DNA from: Halisarca cf. caerulea
Taxonomy: Eukaryota; Porifera; Demospongiae; Chondrillida; Halisarcidae
Direction of reading: 5' to 3'
DNA length: 17,500 bases
NCBI GenBank assembly: GCA_963170055.1
Contig: CAUJGJ010000313.1
Span: 4,625,479 to 4,642,978, forward strand
The position numbers were made by a program, and so were the translations under genes. The notes under the pieces are model-generated. The model saw nothing but the letters and a program-made list of their open reading frames with translations, searched no databases and was not told the origin of the DNA. This document shows, piece by piece, positions 1 to 9,524 of this stretch. Position 1 is the stretch's first letter. Each line of letters begins with the position of its first letter.

Positions 1-428
1 GTACATGAGGTATACACAGGGACAGAATGAGGAGTACTTGCTTAGTACGTACAGTCAAACCTCGTTAACACGAAACTCAGGGGACTGTGCTGAAAATTCA
101 TCTTAACAGTATTTCATGTAAACAGTACCACGTGTTATGCTTGGACCTGCACTTGGACTTGGCTAGCATTTCGTGTTAAAAGATATTTCATGTTAAGCAG
201 TTTCATGTGAACGAGGTTCAACTGTACCTTAACGGGGACACAAAATCAGTACTTATCATCACGTGTACTCACTATCAGGGTTGGTTCATGTACATGAGGT
301 ATACACAGGGACAGAATGAGGAGTACTTACTATCCAGGAGTATGTACTAAACCAGGTACTTACTATCAGGGTTGGTTTATGTACATGAGGCATACACAGG
401 AACAGAATGAAGAGTACCTACTGTACAT
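1..428. repeat. Direct repeat units with CATGAGGTATACACAGG, split by a MITE
   Basis: The words CATGAGGNATACACAGG and ACAGAATGARGAGTAC occur at 4-43, 293-330 and 384-416. CTATCAGGGTTGG occurs before the second and third. The last two copies are about 91 bp apart. The MITE at 52-224 lies between the first and second copies. Confidence 0.7.
52..224. mobile_element. MITE of the 173-bp CAGTCAAACCTC family, copy 1
   Basis: It begins CAGTCAAACCTCGTTAACAC and ends in the inverse, ACGAGGTTCAACTG, with TA on both sides (50-51 and 225-226). The inside repeats TTTCATGTTAA-like words. Its length of 173 bp is the same as the copy at 16087-16259. It has no coding capacity. The CAGT...CCTC ends and TA target fit a pogo/Tigger or Tc1/mariner-type non-autonomous element (inference). 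Confidence 0.8.
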
Positions 429-628
429 GTGCCAATTTTCACGGGCATTTATTTTGCAAATCAAGAACTTGGCTGTAATTCATGATTGTATTTTCACAAA
501 TGGACCGGCCCCTACTATATCTTAGACAAACAGACTATGCATCTAACCAAATATTCGCAATTGAATTTTTGTGAATGTAGGTAAAATTCACGAAATACAC
601 GAAAATGAAGTCCTGCGAAAATTAGCAC
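429..628. mobile_element. 200-bp inverted-repeat element (GTGCCAATTTTC ends)
   Basis: The left end GTGCCAATTTTCACGGG and the inverse of the right end, GTGCTAATTTTCGCAGG, match over about 17 bp. The interior is AT-rich and has no supported coding. It is probably a MITE of a separate family. Confidence 0.5.
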
Positions 629-668
629 CTATATGGTACTAACCAGGAGTACATACTAACCCAGATAC

Positions 669-1063
669 TAGAGAGGTTTAGCATAACGTTTGAACGCTAC
701 GTAGTAAGCTGATAGGTACGTTCGAAATTTAGCACGTTTTTCGTTTTAGCAATGTTGAATACTTTATATGTAACGTTATAGCGACATAGAACGATGCCGA
801 AGATCTTTTTGCGAGTTTTTGGCGATTCTGAGGGAGATTTGGGCCATGAAGGCGTTCTTTTACTATCAGAAACGGAACGCCATACTGAAGAGCAGCAGTT
901 AGAGGAGTAATGGAGAGAGCGTCAACACGAGCCTTATAACATAGAGCAACAACGTACTAAGATACCTTGATACGTCGAAACCGTTACTAAGAACGTTCTA
1001 ATTTTCCACGCGAAACGTAGTAAGCTTATTACGTAACGTTTTACGTAGTGCTAAACCTCTCTA
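669..1063. mobile_element. 395-bp MITE-like element with about 40-bp inverted ends
   Basis: The ends read TAGAGAGGTTTAGCATAACG and, inverted, TAGAGAGGTTTAGCACTACG. Similarity continues to the AAGCTT at about 40 bp in, and both ends carry TACGTARTAAGCT-like words. TA at the outer edge would be the target duplication. It lies just downstream of WIP exon 4. A short open frame sits in the middle (794-910). Confidence 0.7.
794..910 (+). CDS. Small ORF (38 codons) inside the 395-bp element, status unknown
   Basis: It starts MPKIFLRVFGDSEGDLGHEG and ends EEQQLEE. After the TAA the same frame stays open for 18 more codons. The MPKIFL start resembles the N-terminus of Ovo-type zinc-finger proteins, but that is only six residues and may be chance. 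The opposite strand is also open over the same stretch. It could be a captured exon fragment, a transposon remnant or non-coding. Confidence 0.15.
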   Translation: MPKIFLRVFGDSEGDLGHEGVLLLSETERHTEEQQLEE

Positions 1064-1148
1064 CTCACTAAGCTAGTCCCACTGAACATTCATTTTTAGC
1101 ACAGACAGGAATACAATCCACCTTGTGCGTGTGTGTGCATGTACATAC

Positions 1149-1250
1149 CCTTTTTCTCTGCTGCCTTACGACTCGGATAGGTCTTTGGTCCTGGTTCCCA
1201 TTTGGGTGGATCTGGAAGATTTGTTTTGAAATGGAACCTGGATTCGAAAT
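1149..1250 (-). CDS. WIPF: WIP/WIPF-like gene, exon 4 encoding the WASP-binding (EVH1-ligand) segment
   Basis: 102 bases, phase 1 to phase 1. The acceptor is TTATGTCCAG (AG at 1252-1251). Joining exon 3 (GAA G) to this exon (AT TTC GAA) gives E-D-F-E-S-R-F-H-F, then LPDPPKWEPGPKTYPSRK. WIPF1 has [20 protein letters not shown] followed by KSYPSK, the peptide that wraps round the WASP/N-WASP EVH1 (WH1) domain. The aromatic FESRF core, the central prolines and the TYPSRK end are all kept. This exon lies in a different frame from the open frame running past exon 3, so it shows only after the 154-bp intron 1404-1251 is removed. The exon probably ends at the donor G|GTATGT (GT at 1148-1147). Without splicing, the frame continues 16 residues past KKG to a TAA at 1098-1096. 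Confidence 0.87.
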
Positions 1251-1404
1251 CTGGACATAATAGAAAAAGACAGAAATGACACTACTAAACAACAAAAATA
1301 AATGGAGGACAAATTTACAAAAAAACTCACAAATCCCCACAGATAACACATCAGCTGCACACTACGTGAAAATTGCAAAATTATTTTATCTAAAAAGAAA
1401 TTAC

Positions 1405-2673
1405 CTTCAGAAGAAAAGCTGTCCCTAGCAGGAGCGAAGCCAGATGAGTGACTATCCCGAGAAGGTGGGGGTGGGGGATGGAACGACCTTCCAGGTGTGG
1501 GAGGGACTGATCGTGTAGGAGGGGGCGGAGGGCCTCGTGGACCACTATCTCTATTGGGTGGTGGTGGTGGTGGTGGACCTCCTCTGGATCCTGTATCCCT
1601 ACCTGGGGGTGGGGGTGGGAGACCTCCTCTGGATCCACCATCCCTACCTGGGGGTGGTGGTGGACCTCCTCTGGATCCTGGATCCCTACCCGGGGGTGGG
1701 GGTGGGAGACCTCCTCTGGATCCTGTATCCCTACCTGGGGGTGGTGGTGGTGGTGGACCTCCTCTGGATCCTGTATCCCTACCTGGAGGTGGTGGTGGGA
1801 GACCTCCTCTGGATCCTGGATCCCTACCAGGGGGTGGTGGTGGACCTCCTCTGGATCCAACATCCCTACCCGGGGGTGGTGGTGGACCTCCTCGGGATCC
1901 AACATCCCTGCCCGGGGGTGGTGGTGGTAGCCCACCTCGAGATCCAGTATCCCTACCCGGGGGTGGTGGTGGTGGACCTCCTCTGGATCCTGTATCCCTA
2001 CCAGGGGGTGGTGGTGGACCTCCTCTGGATCCTGTATCCCTACCTGGTGGTGGTGGTGGTGGTGGACCACCCCTGGATCCGGCATCCCTACCTGGCGGCG
2101 GCGGTGGTAGACCCCCTCTTGCATCCCGACCAGGGGGAGGTGGTGGTGGACCTCCTCTGGATCCACTATCCCTACCAGGGGGTGGCGGGGGACCGCCTCT
2201 TGTGTCCCGGCCCGGGGGTAGTGGTGGACCTCCTCTGGATCCAACATCTGATCTTGTTGAAGTCAGTGATCTCTCAAATTTGTCCTGTGGAGGTGGCGGA
2301 TCCTGTCTTGCAGGTGGAGGCGGTGGAAGATTCCCTCGACTTGTAGAGGAGTTTAGTTGAGATTGTCTCCTGTTGGAAGGCGGTTCACTCCTACCAGGAG
2401 GGGGTGGAGGATGACTGGCCTCAGTCCTTGACGGTGGCGGGGGAGGAAAGTTACGACCCGGTGGAGGGGGACCACGACCAAAAGCTGAGTTCCCTACACT
2501 GTCTCTGCTGTCTGGAGGTTTACTGGTTCTACCACCTGGCAGAGAGGGTGGGGCTCTTGTGGGAGGAGGCGGGTGACCAGCTCCTGGACGACTATGTACA
2601 TTTGAAGATGATAATCTCTGAGACCCAATGTCAGGTCCAGGGTGGGATGGGCCATTGGAAACAGGTCTGCTAC
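1405..2673 (-). CDS. WIPF: WIP/WIPF-like gene, large proline-rich exon 3 with tandem RGG-PPPPP-GRD units
   Basis: 1269 bases (423 codons), phase 1 on both sides. The acceptor is TTTCTTTAG (AG at 2675-2674). The donor is GAAG|GTAATT, with GT at 1404-1403. The first part (SRPVSNGPSHPG onward) is Ser/Pro/Arg-rich with many PPPPP runs of the kind that bind profilin and SH3 domains. The middle consists of about 17 near-identical units of 14-16 residues built as x-GSRGG-(P/L)PPPP-GRD. The tail is SRDSHSSGFAPARDSFSSE and leads into the WASP-binding exon. WIP proteins have a long proline-rich centre, but the RGG-bearing repeat looks like a lineage-specific expansion. Two other long open frames over the same DNA, a His-rich minus frame and a Gly/Val-rich plus frame, are products of the repeat and are not genes. 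Confidence 0.9.
1510..2250 (-). repeat. Coding minisatellite inside WIP exon 3
   Basis: A GC-rich tandem array with a period of 42-48 bp encodes x-GSRGG-PPPPP-GRD. Units differ mainly in the number of CCA/CCC proline codons (five to seven prolines), in P versus L at the first proline position, and in the residue before GSRGG (T, V, P, A, S or G). On the plus strand each unit reads roughly ATCCCTACCTGGGGGTGG followed by TGGACCTCCTCTGG. All length changes are multiples of three, so the frame stays open throughout. Confidence 0.9.
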
Positions 2674-2746
2674 CTAAAGAAACACAAGTGAACAATTAGA
2701 CAGTAAAATACATGAATGAACATACGTACGTACATATGTACGTGTG

Positions 2747-2813
<67 letters not shown>

Positions 2814-2831
2814 CGTATGTATATGTGTGTT

Positions 2832-2889
<58 letters not shown>

Positions 2890-2914
2890 CGTATGTGTAT
2901 GTGTGTTTGTGTTT

Positions 2915-3008
<94 letters not shown>

Positions 3009-3026
3009 CGTGTGTGTATGTGTGTT

Positions 3027-3106
<80 letters not shown>

Positions 3107-3121
3107 TGTGTGTGTGCATAC
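2674..3121 (-). other. WIP intron between exons 2 and 3, mostly a CA/GT microsatellite
   Basis: 448 bp. From about 2745 to 3116 nearly all of it is (GT)n on the plus strand, which is (CA)n in the transcript. Three similar interruptions containing TTCGTRTGT, TATGTGTG and TTTGTGTTTGTG (near 2812, 2888 and 3007) show that a unit of microsatellite plus interruption was duplicated. A (CGTG)n block sits next to the exon 2 donor (about 3076-3108). Only about 70 bp next to exon 3 is more complex sequence. Confidence 0.85.
2745..3116. repeat. (GT)n microsatellite with repeated interruptions and a CGTG block
   Basis: Long GT runs are broken by similar GTTCGTRTGT...TTTGTGTTTGTG interruptions. A CGTG tetranucleotide run lies at about 3076-3108. 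Confidence 0.95.
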
Positions 3122-3343
3122 CTATTCTTGGGCTGGTAGATCCAGAGTCTGTGTGGTTCTGGCCTCCAAACCTGCCCCCTGTTTTCCTCAGCTGAGGCAT
3201 TCCACCGGCAAAGAGTCCTCCAAGACTACTGCCCCCGCCACCCGGGGGTAGCATGGGACCACCACCACTGCTACTACCTCCGCTACTGGGGCCTCCACTG
3301 CGTCCACCACCAGGGCCACCTACAGGCCCACCAGCTGGCTTTT
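3122..3343 (-). CDS. WIPF: WIP/WIPF-like gene, coding exon 2 (glycine-rich segment)
   Basis: 222 bases, phase 1 at both ends. The acceptor reads TTCTCACCAG, with AG at 3345-3344; the donor is G|GTATGC, with GT at 3121-3120. The peptide starts KPAGGPVGGPGGG, continues Gly/Ser/Pro-rich, and then has LGGLFAGGMPQLRKTGGRFG. WIPF1 has the same order: after the WH2 tail come a glycine-rich stretch and then a GLGGLFQAGMPKLR motif, so the match is by position as well as composition. The last codon is split (G|GT, Gly) and joins exon 3 in frame. The adjoining intron on the sense strand opens with GTATGCACACAC, so the donor borders a CA/CGCA microsatellite. Confidence rests on the conserved LF-AGMP-LR core and on matching phases. 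Confidence 0.88.
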
Positions 3344-3401
3344 CTGGTGAGAATAACAGAATACATATGACATACGTACTGTATACTGTAGGTGTGCGCA
3401 C

Positions 3402-3402
<1 letters not shown>

Positions 3403-3475
<73 letters not shown>

Positions 3476-3520
3476 AACACACACACACACACACACTCAC
3501 ACACACACACACACACACAT
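3403..3520. repeat. (CA)n microsatellite
   Basis: A CA run with a few AAACA and CTC interruptions, in WIP intron 1 near the exon 2 acceptor. Confidence 0.95.
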
Positions 3521-3763
3521 GGACACACAGAGACGGACAAGTCCACCACAATTTACAACAACTGTCCTCTTCATTAGGTTCAACAGCTCCCATCATTCAC
3601 GTGATATCACAAGACAACAAACCAAAGAATCAACATACATACGTACGTTATGTACATACATATGTACTGTACATAAACACACAGACTTCAGGCACGACAG
3701 TACACATTCACAAGTGTTGGTACATGCGTACATCACACTCACAGTATGTATGTGTGTGAAAGT

Positions 3764-3769
<6 letters not shown>

Positions 3770-3835
<66 letters not shown>
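3770..3835. repeat. (CA)n microsatellite
   Basis: An uninterrupted CA run of about 66 bp. Confidence 0.95.
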
Positions 3836-3838
<3 letters not shown>

Positions 3839-4181
3839 TGTAATGTTAGCTACGTACATACACACATACGTAAGTATGTACGTAAGTATAATATATTATG
3901 CATAATATACCACACACATACTGTAAATGTGTACACATTTAATATACGTACATGCACACATACATGTATACATACACCTTGTAAGAGATTGCATACAATA
4001 GCCGGCCAATTCATACACGGTTCTATTCAACTGATCTGATTTGTGCTACATTGTTCTCAATAGACGCTGCACAAAGTACGTACCACCACTCCACAAAACA
4101 CTTCCTATTGCCGGAACACGTACGTACATGCTTTTTCTCGACTATGTGGGCTGAAAGCAGTACTCTTAGCACGGCTGAATT

Positions 4182-4183
<2 letters not shown>

Positions 4184-4250
<67 letters not shown>
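4184..4250. repeat. (CA)n microsatellite
   Basis: An uninterrupted CA run of about 67 bp. Confidence 0.95.
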
Positions 4251-4251
<1 letters not shown>

Positions 4252-4370
4252 CAATGGGGATGGATTGTTCTTCACAGCTATGCTCACAATAACAGTGAAA
4301 GATGGTTGCATTCATGCTAGCTCAAAGGACTTCAATGTGCAATATGCATAACTTGCTTAGGAAATACATA

Positions 4371-4828
4371 CAGTTGAAGCCGGTACACCTCTATTTAGTA
4401 AACACTCCTGGTTAGCACACAATCCTCGCTAGGACACACTCCTGGTTGGCACACACTCCTGGTTGGCACACACTCCTGGTCAGTACACACTCCTGGTTAG
4501 TACACACTCCAGGTTAGCACACACTCCTGGTTAGCACACACTCCTGGTCAGCACACACTCCTGGTCAGCACACACTCCTGGTTAGTACACACTCCTCGTT
4601 AGTACACACTCCTCGTTAGTACACACTCCTGGTAAGTACACACTCCTGGTCAGCACACACTCCTGGTTAGCACACACTCCTGGTTAGCACACACTCCTGG
4701 TTAGCACACACTCCTGGTTAGCACACACTCCTGGTTAGCACACACTCCTGGTCAGCACACACTCCTGGTCAGTACACACTCCTGGTTAGCACACAATCCT
4801 GGTTAGTACACACTCCTGGTTAGTACTG
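4371..4828. repeat. 17-bp minisatellite (about 25 copies) with a MITE-like left end
   Basis: Tandem CACACTCCTGGTTAGCA units with small variants (GGTCAGCA, GGTTAGTA, CTCGTTAGTA) run from about 4397 to 4828. The array is preceded by CAGTTGAAGCCGGTACACC, which resembles the CAGTGAAACC ends of nearby elements and has TA at 4369-4370. It ends TTAGTACTG. Confidence 0.85.
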
Positions 4829-4904
4829 TTGCATACTCCTGATACTCTTGTGACAGCATCATGACAGCCAAAAACACTAGACTAAAACACCTATCAACAC
4901 ACAT

Positions 4905-4905
<1 letters not shown>

Positions 4906-4968
<63 letters not shown>
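4906..4968. repeat. (CA)n microsatellite
   Basis: A CA run of about 63 bp, shortly after the 17-bp minisatellite. Confidence 0.95.
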
Positions 4969-4975
<7 letters not shown>

Positions 4976-5122
4976 GTACATAACAAAAGATAGTGGTCCT
5001 CATATTTGCAGAATATAATCAAACCAAATCATACCAACAAAATGTGCGATTCGCAAATATAATCACTGGACCACATGTGCGTGTATGTACACATGCACAT
5101 ACACACATGTACTACTGTGTAA

Positions 5123-5417
5123 CAGTGAAATCTGTTGTAAAGACCACTGTAGGTTGGTCCAGGAACTACTAAAGCAGTACTATTGCACCTCTACATAAGG
5201 ACCACCTGTCTATAGAGACCACTGTAGGTTGGTCCAGGAACTACTAAAGCAGTACTATTGCACCTCTACATAAGGACCACCTGTCTATAGAGACCACTGT
5301 AGGTTGGTCCAGGAACTACTAAAGCAGTACTGTTGCACCTCTACATAAGGACCACCTGTCTATAGAGACCACGATTACTTAGTCCCTTGAGTGGTCTTAC
5401 ATACAGGTATTCCTACA
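5123..5417. repeat. MITE-like element with three 75-bp internal tandem units
   Basis: It starts CAGTGAAATCTGTTGTAAAG. The word GACCACTGTAGGTTGGTCC recurs at 5142, 5217 and 5292, exactly 75 bp apart, with only single-base differences between units. On the right, GAGTGGTCTTACA is the inverse of the left TGTAAAGACCACT. Confidence 0.8.
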
Positions 5418-6061
5418 CATACAGTACATGTTGCCTCAGCATTGATCTCTTCCATCCATCAAATCGGCGGTTAGATGCGTATGAGAAAGACAGCCAGAGC
5501 GATTTTGAATCTCTAATTTACACTGTTCTAGGTAAAGTCTTCGCATTCTAGGATAATTGTTCGTATTGTAGGTAAAGTTATAGCCTTGTATATTGCTTTA
5601 TGACCGCGCACATTTCTTCTGTTCTTTTCGGTGGCACTAAAGTGGCTTTTGCACGTTTGTGCATGCACAATTTTCGCGTTTGTTGCACGTTATAGGGTTA
5701 ATGGACACAACATGCAGACAAGGGTAGCCCCAGGTCGTGTAGGCATGTACACACATGAGCAATGTGGCGTGAAAGATAACACTGCTATCCAAACAGGCAC
5801 ACCATAGGCAGGAAGTACAGGAAAACATGGCTGGCTTATGTATGCACGTACGTATACCAACAGGGCTTCATTTAGAAAAGTCCCGGGGGGGGGGTGTACA
5901 TGGGGGGACAAAAGACATTCTTGTGATCCATGTGAGAGGTAAAATAGCAGAATATGTGTACATACGCACGTATGCGCACCTATCACACATGCACACATAT
6001 ATAAATATGTACACATATACTGTACAAACACACATAAGTATGTGTGTGCAATTACAACCTA

Positions 6062-6220
6062 CAGTGAAACCTCTAATCCGACACTCAACGGGACTTGAAA
6101 AAAGTGACAGATTAGGAGGTTGTCGGATTACGGAGTGACTCTTAGCATACTTTACTATGGTGATTGTACCTCATAAGATGGTTGGATTAGAGAGAATGTC
6201 TGATTATAGAGGGTTCACTC
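6062..6220. mobile_element. MITE-like element (CAGTGAAACCTCTAATCCG)
   Basis: The left end CAGTGAAACCTCTAATCC and the inverse right end GAGTGAACCCTCTATAATC are flanked by TA (6060-6061 and 6221-6222). An internal block, GAGTGACTCTTAG, is shared with repeats near 14118 and 14190. Confidence 0.75.
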
Positions 6221-6494
6221 TAACACAGAGACTGACAAGAGAAAACAAACAAGGGCCTTGTGGCGGGCTACACAAGACACACACGAATGACTAGGCAAAT
6301 AGAACTATCAACACTCGTATGGGCTGCGAACACAGAAACCTTTGTGTACAGGTATAGCCCCATTAGCGTGTTGCGTCTGGACTGGCACAAGTTGATGATT
6401 GCAGTGCGACCACAGGGTTACTTAGCAGGCCTACGTACCCGCACCAAACACAACACATTTCAACATCTGAAACCTATAAAGTTTCATACAAGTA

Positions 6495-6884
6495 CAGTGA
6501 CACCTGTCAAGAGAACCTGTCTATAAAGACCACTGTACGCTGGGCCCATAGGCCACCTCAGTGGTACTAATGCACCGCTGTATAAGGACTACCTGTCTAT
6601 AGAGGCCACTGTAGGCTGCTCCATGGACCACCTCAGTGGTACTAATGCACCTCTGTATAAGGACTACCTGTCTATAAAGACCACTGTACGCTGGGCCCAT
6701 AGGCCACCTCAGTGGTACTAATGCACCGCTGTATAAGGACTACCTGTCTATAGAGACAACTGTAGGCTGCTCCATGGACCACCTCAGTGGTACTAATGCA
6801 CCTCTGTATAAGGACTACCTGTCTATAGAGACCACTGTAAACTGGCCCATGGACCACCTCAGTGATACTAATGCACCACTTTAA
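6495..6884. repeat. Five 75-76 bp tandem units in an alternating A-B-A-B-C order
   Basis: ACCTGTCTATA starts a unit at 6515, 6591, 6666, 6742 and 6817. Units 1 and 3 carry CGCTGGGCCCATAGGCC, while units 2 and 4 carry GGCTGCTCCATGGACC, giving a 151-bp dimer duplicated once. The array is preceded by CAGTGACACCTGTC with TA in front. It is related to the array at 5123-5417. Confidence 0.85.
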
Positions 6885-7491
6885 ACACACAAGCACTCAT
6901 TGTATCAGTTGCTCGCATCACTAGCTAGTGTTCCTAAACATCTTCTTGGGAGACCCACTGTGGAAAAGTGCACACAAGAGCATACGTATGTATATTATAT
7001 GCATACATACACACATGTAGTAGCCCAACAGTACAGCAGAGTGCACATACATACGTATGTACGTATGTACATATCACTAGTTGTCCACTCCATTGATTGC
7101 TTACGTACATACATACGTATGTACACATACACATTAGGTAAATGTATACATATGTACACAAACGCATATGTCTCCATTGGGTAAAGGTATGTACATACGT
7201 ACGTATGTGGTCGTACGTATTGGAAAATGAGAACTAATGTACGTATGTATATTCTTATCTTGCTAAAAATGGATCTTCCATTTGAGTAAAAGATGGGAAG
7301 GACATCTTTACCCATTGGGGCTTAAACAACAGGTGCACATTTAACTGCACGCGTCAATTTGGGGGGGGGGGGGGGTGACGGGACGTATTAACTGATGTAC
7401 AGTACACAACGCACAGAAAGCAAAGGAAGGTGGAAGGGAGCGGGTGAAAAAGGAACGAGGAGAAATGGTACGCATAAGAGATACATCCAAA

Positions 7492-7540
<49 letters not shown>
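7492..7540. repeat. (ATT)n microsatellite
   Basis: About 16 ATT units in a row, the only long trinucleotide array in the window. Confidence 0.95.
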
Positions 7541-7677
7541 CATGAGCACACTGTCACAACACTCTACACATATGCATGCATGTACATGCATACCCACACA
7601 TTGTCATGTTACTTCATAGATACATATGTACGTACATACATCCAGATATGTGCATATATACATTCATACATACAGAT

Positions 7678-7680
<3 letters not shown>

Positions 7681-7750
<70 letters not shown>
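7681..7750. repeat. (CA)n microsatellite
   Basis: A CA run of about 70 bp, flanked by TACATA-rich sequence. Confidence 0.95.
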
Positions 7751-7754
<4 letters not shown>

Positions 7755-7958
7755 TACTTATGTATGTACGTACATGCATGCATACATATGTAAGTATAAG
7801 TACAATAGATACAGGAAGTAATTCATGGTATTTTCATTGTAACTGGAAGCATCATAACAAGTAGGTTCTTGAATTGTAAACCAAAAACGGGCGAATAGGA
7901 CATACAGGTCTTCTCAAATCAATGAAAAAATAACTAACCAATATTACTTTAGTAGAAG

Positions 7959-7962
<4 letters not shown>

Positions 7963-8000
<38 letters not shown>

Positions 8001-8012
8001 ACACACACACAC
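7963..8012. repeat. (CA)n tract ending exactly at the WIP exon 1 donor
   Basis: About 50 bp with one TA interruption. On the sense strand it is (GT)n, and its first GT is the splice donor. Confidence 0.9.
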
Positions 8013-8205
8013 TTGTGTCAAGAAGTGGTCCACTTCTGTCATTTGTAACTGTCTTTTTCAATTTTGCTCCCTTGTGAATATCAGTGAGCAGTGCTCCTCG
8101 CGCTTTTTCCTGGCCCTTGTTCAGTTTGGGCTTGTCTGTGTTTGCTTGCGACAACACAGGAGGTGGTGGTGGACCAGGAGGGGGAGGGGGTGGGGGAGGA
8201 GGCAT
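8013..8205 (-). CDS. WIPF: WIP/WIPF-like gene, coding exon 1 (polyproline plus WH2 actin-binding domain)
   Basis: Coding exon of 64 codons plus one base, read leftward from ATG at 8205. The protein begins M, then nine prolines, G, five prolines, then ANTDKPKLNK and the WH2 segment ALLTDIHKGAKLKKTVTNDR (about residues 38-57). This is the N-terminal pattern of WAS/WASL-interacting proteins: a profilin-type polyproline run followed by a WH2 motif with the LKK(T/V) actin-contact core and the TVTNDRS tail. In the family it binds actin and stabilises N-WASP. The exon ends GAC ACA A, and the donor GTGTGT starts at 8012, giving a phase 1 junction that joins exon 2 as AAA (Lys). The donor is the first unit of a (GT)n tract. 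A CAG acceptor at 8211-8213 lies five bases before the ATG, so at least one non-coding 5' exon probably precedes it. Family assignment is firm; which vertebrate paralogue it matches cannot be said. Confidence 0.92.
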
Positions 8206-8286
8206 GATGACTGTCTAATAAAAAGGAGATTTAAACCAACATACTCAGTATTGATAGCAAACATGTACGTATGTATGTAGTAAACT

Positions 8287-8288
<2 letters not shown>

Positions 8289-8354
<66 letters not shown>

Positions 8355-8382
8355 CATGCACACACATGCATGCACACACACA
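8289..8382. repeat. (CA)n microsatellite with CATGCATGCA ends
   Basis: A pure CA run to about 8351, then two CATGCATGCACACACA copies. Confidence 0.95.
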
Positions 8383-8593
8383 AAACAGGAAAATGAAAGG
8401 AGCTAAGTAACAGTGAATTGAAAATCATAACATCAAAACCACAGTCAGGAAAACTGCTCTATACTTCAACCAAAGAAATGCATTTCAGCAAAAAATCACT
8501 GAATAGCAGAAGAGATCAATTTCCCTACATAGGCTTAGTCGTAGAACAGCAATATCAATCACAATGTGAAAATATACACCCATTTACGTATGC

Positions 8594-8596
<3 letters not shown>

Positions 8597-8649
<53 letters not shown>

Positions 8650-8674
8650 CACACACACACCAACACACACACAA

Positions 8675-8713
<39 letters not shown>

Positions 8714-8732
8714 TACACACACACACATATAA

Positions 8733-8820
<88 letters not shown>
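8597..8820. repeat. Compound (CA)n microsatellite
   Basis: CA runs are broken at intervals by AAACA, CCAAC, AAATA and TATAAATA words, again suggesting duplication of an interrupted unit. Confidence 0.95.
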
Positions 8821-8822
<2 letters not shown>

Positions 8823-9313
8823 AGTATGCGTGAGAAATTTTCAAGGTCATATATCACACAAGATCACTTACACACTGACATGAAATAAATTCAATTGAAA
8901 AGTGTGCATTCATGCATGCACTTATAATCCACGTCAGTCAGTATGTACACATAATACATGAGTACACGTATTCATATACTATGCATGTATGTATGCTCAT
9001 ATGTACAACTTTAAAATCTACGCTAAAAGGACCTGCGGTTGTGAAACTCTAGCACAACAGCATGGCTCGAAAAACCAACTTTCGGTGCTACACTTTAAGA
9101 AGACAGAAAAAGTTAGAACGATTAATGGGTGCGTCACATGAATGTACGTACGCAAGGCTTAAGCTGCAGCCCAAGTAAAATATATTTAGCATTTCATTAA
9201 GATCACTACATTTTCAGGTACGTACGTAAGTTAATGTAGAATCTATAGGCCACAACATAAACTTATTAAGTGGGGATTCAGCAACAGTATTGACAGGAGC
9301 CATACATAATCAA

Positions 9314-9317
9314 CACA

Positions 9318-9410
<93 letters not shown>

Positions 9411-9442
9411 ACACACACACACACGCACGCACACACACACAC
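9314..9442. repeat. (CA)n microsatellite
   Basis: A CA run with ATACA and CGCACG interruptions. Confidence 0.95.
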
Positions 9443-9524
9443 GCTACATACAAATATTTATTTTCCTTTATTGTAGGTTATCTATTTAACAAGCGCAAAA
9501 AGTTGAATTCTGAAAATGACTCAC

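Larger units (their letters stand above)
3344..8012 (-). other. WIP intron 1 (about 4.7 kb), repeat-filled
   Basis: The intron runs from the donor at 8012 to the acceptor at 3344. It contains (CA)n tracts, a 17-bp minisatellite, 75-76 bp tandem arrays and MITE-like elements, listed separately. Stretches 3521-3769, 3836-4183, 4251-4370, 5418-6061, 6222-6494 and 6885-7490 contain low-complexity TACGTA/TGTACATA-rich sequence or unassigned unique sequence. I found no exon, RNA gene or recognisable protein similarity there. Single-base runs of G occur at about 5883-5892 and at 7361-7375 (15 G). Confidence 0.75.

Noticed and set aside
1390..2247. His-rich minus-strand frame of about 285 residues
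   Set aside because: It is a shifted frame of the same repeat. The frame matching WIP, with agreeing splice phases, is the real one.
1497..2360. Long plus-strand frames rich in Gly or Val-Val opposite WIP exon 3
   Set aside because: They are the antisense of an in-frame coding minisatellite with a period divisible by three, which keeps all frames open. No start context, splice signals or family likeness.
2670..3596. Frames made of repeated Cys-Val or Thr-His
   Set aside because: These are translations of (GT)n/(CA)n microsatellites, here and at every other CA array. Only the WIP exon 2 part is real.
3890..3915. AT-rich palindrome around TATTATGCATAATA
   Set aside because: It is short and within AT-rich intron sequence, so it is likely chance.
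6260..6526. Plus-strand frame of 88 residues
   Set aside because: Low-similarity frame running into the tandem array. No recognised domain and no exon borders.
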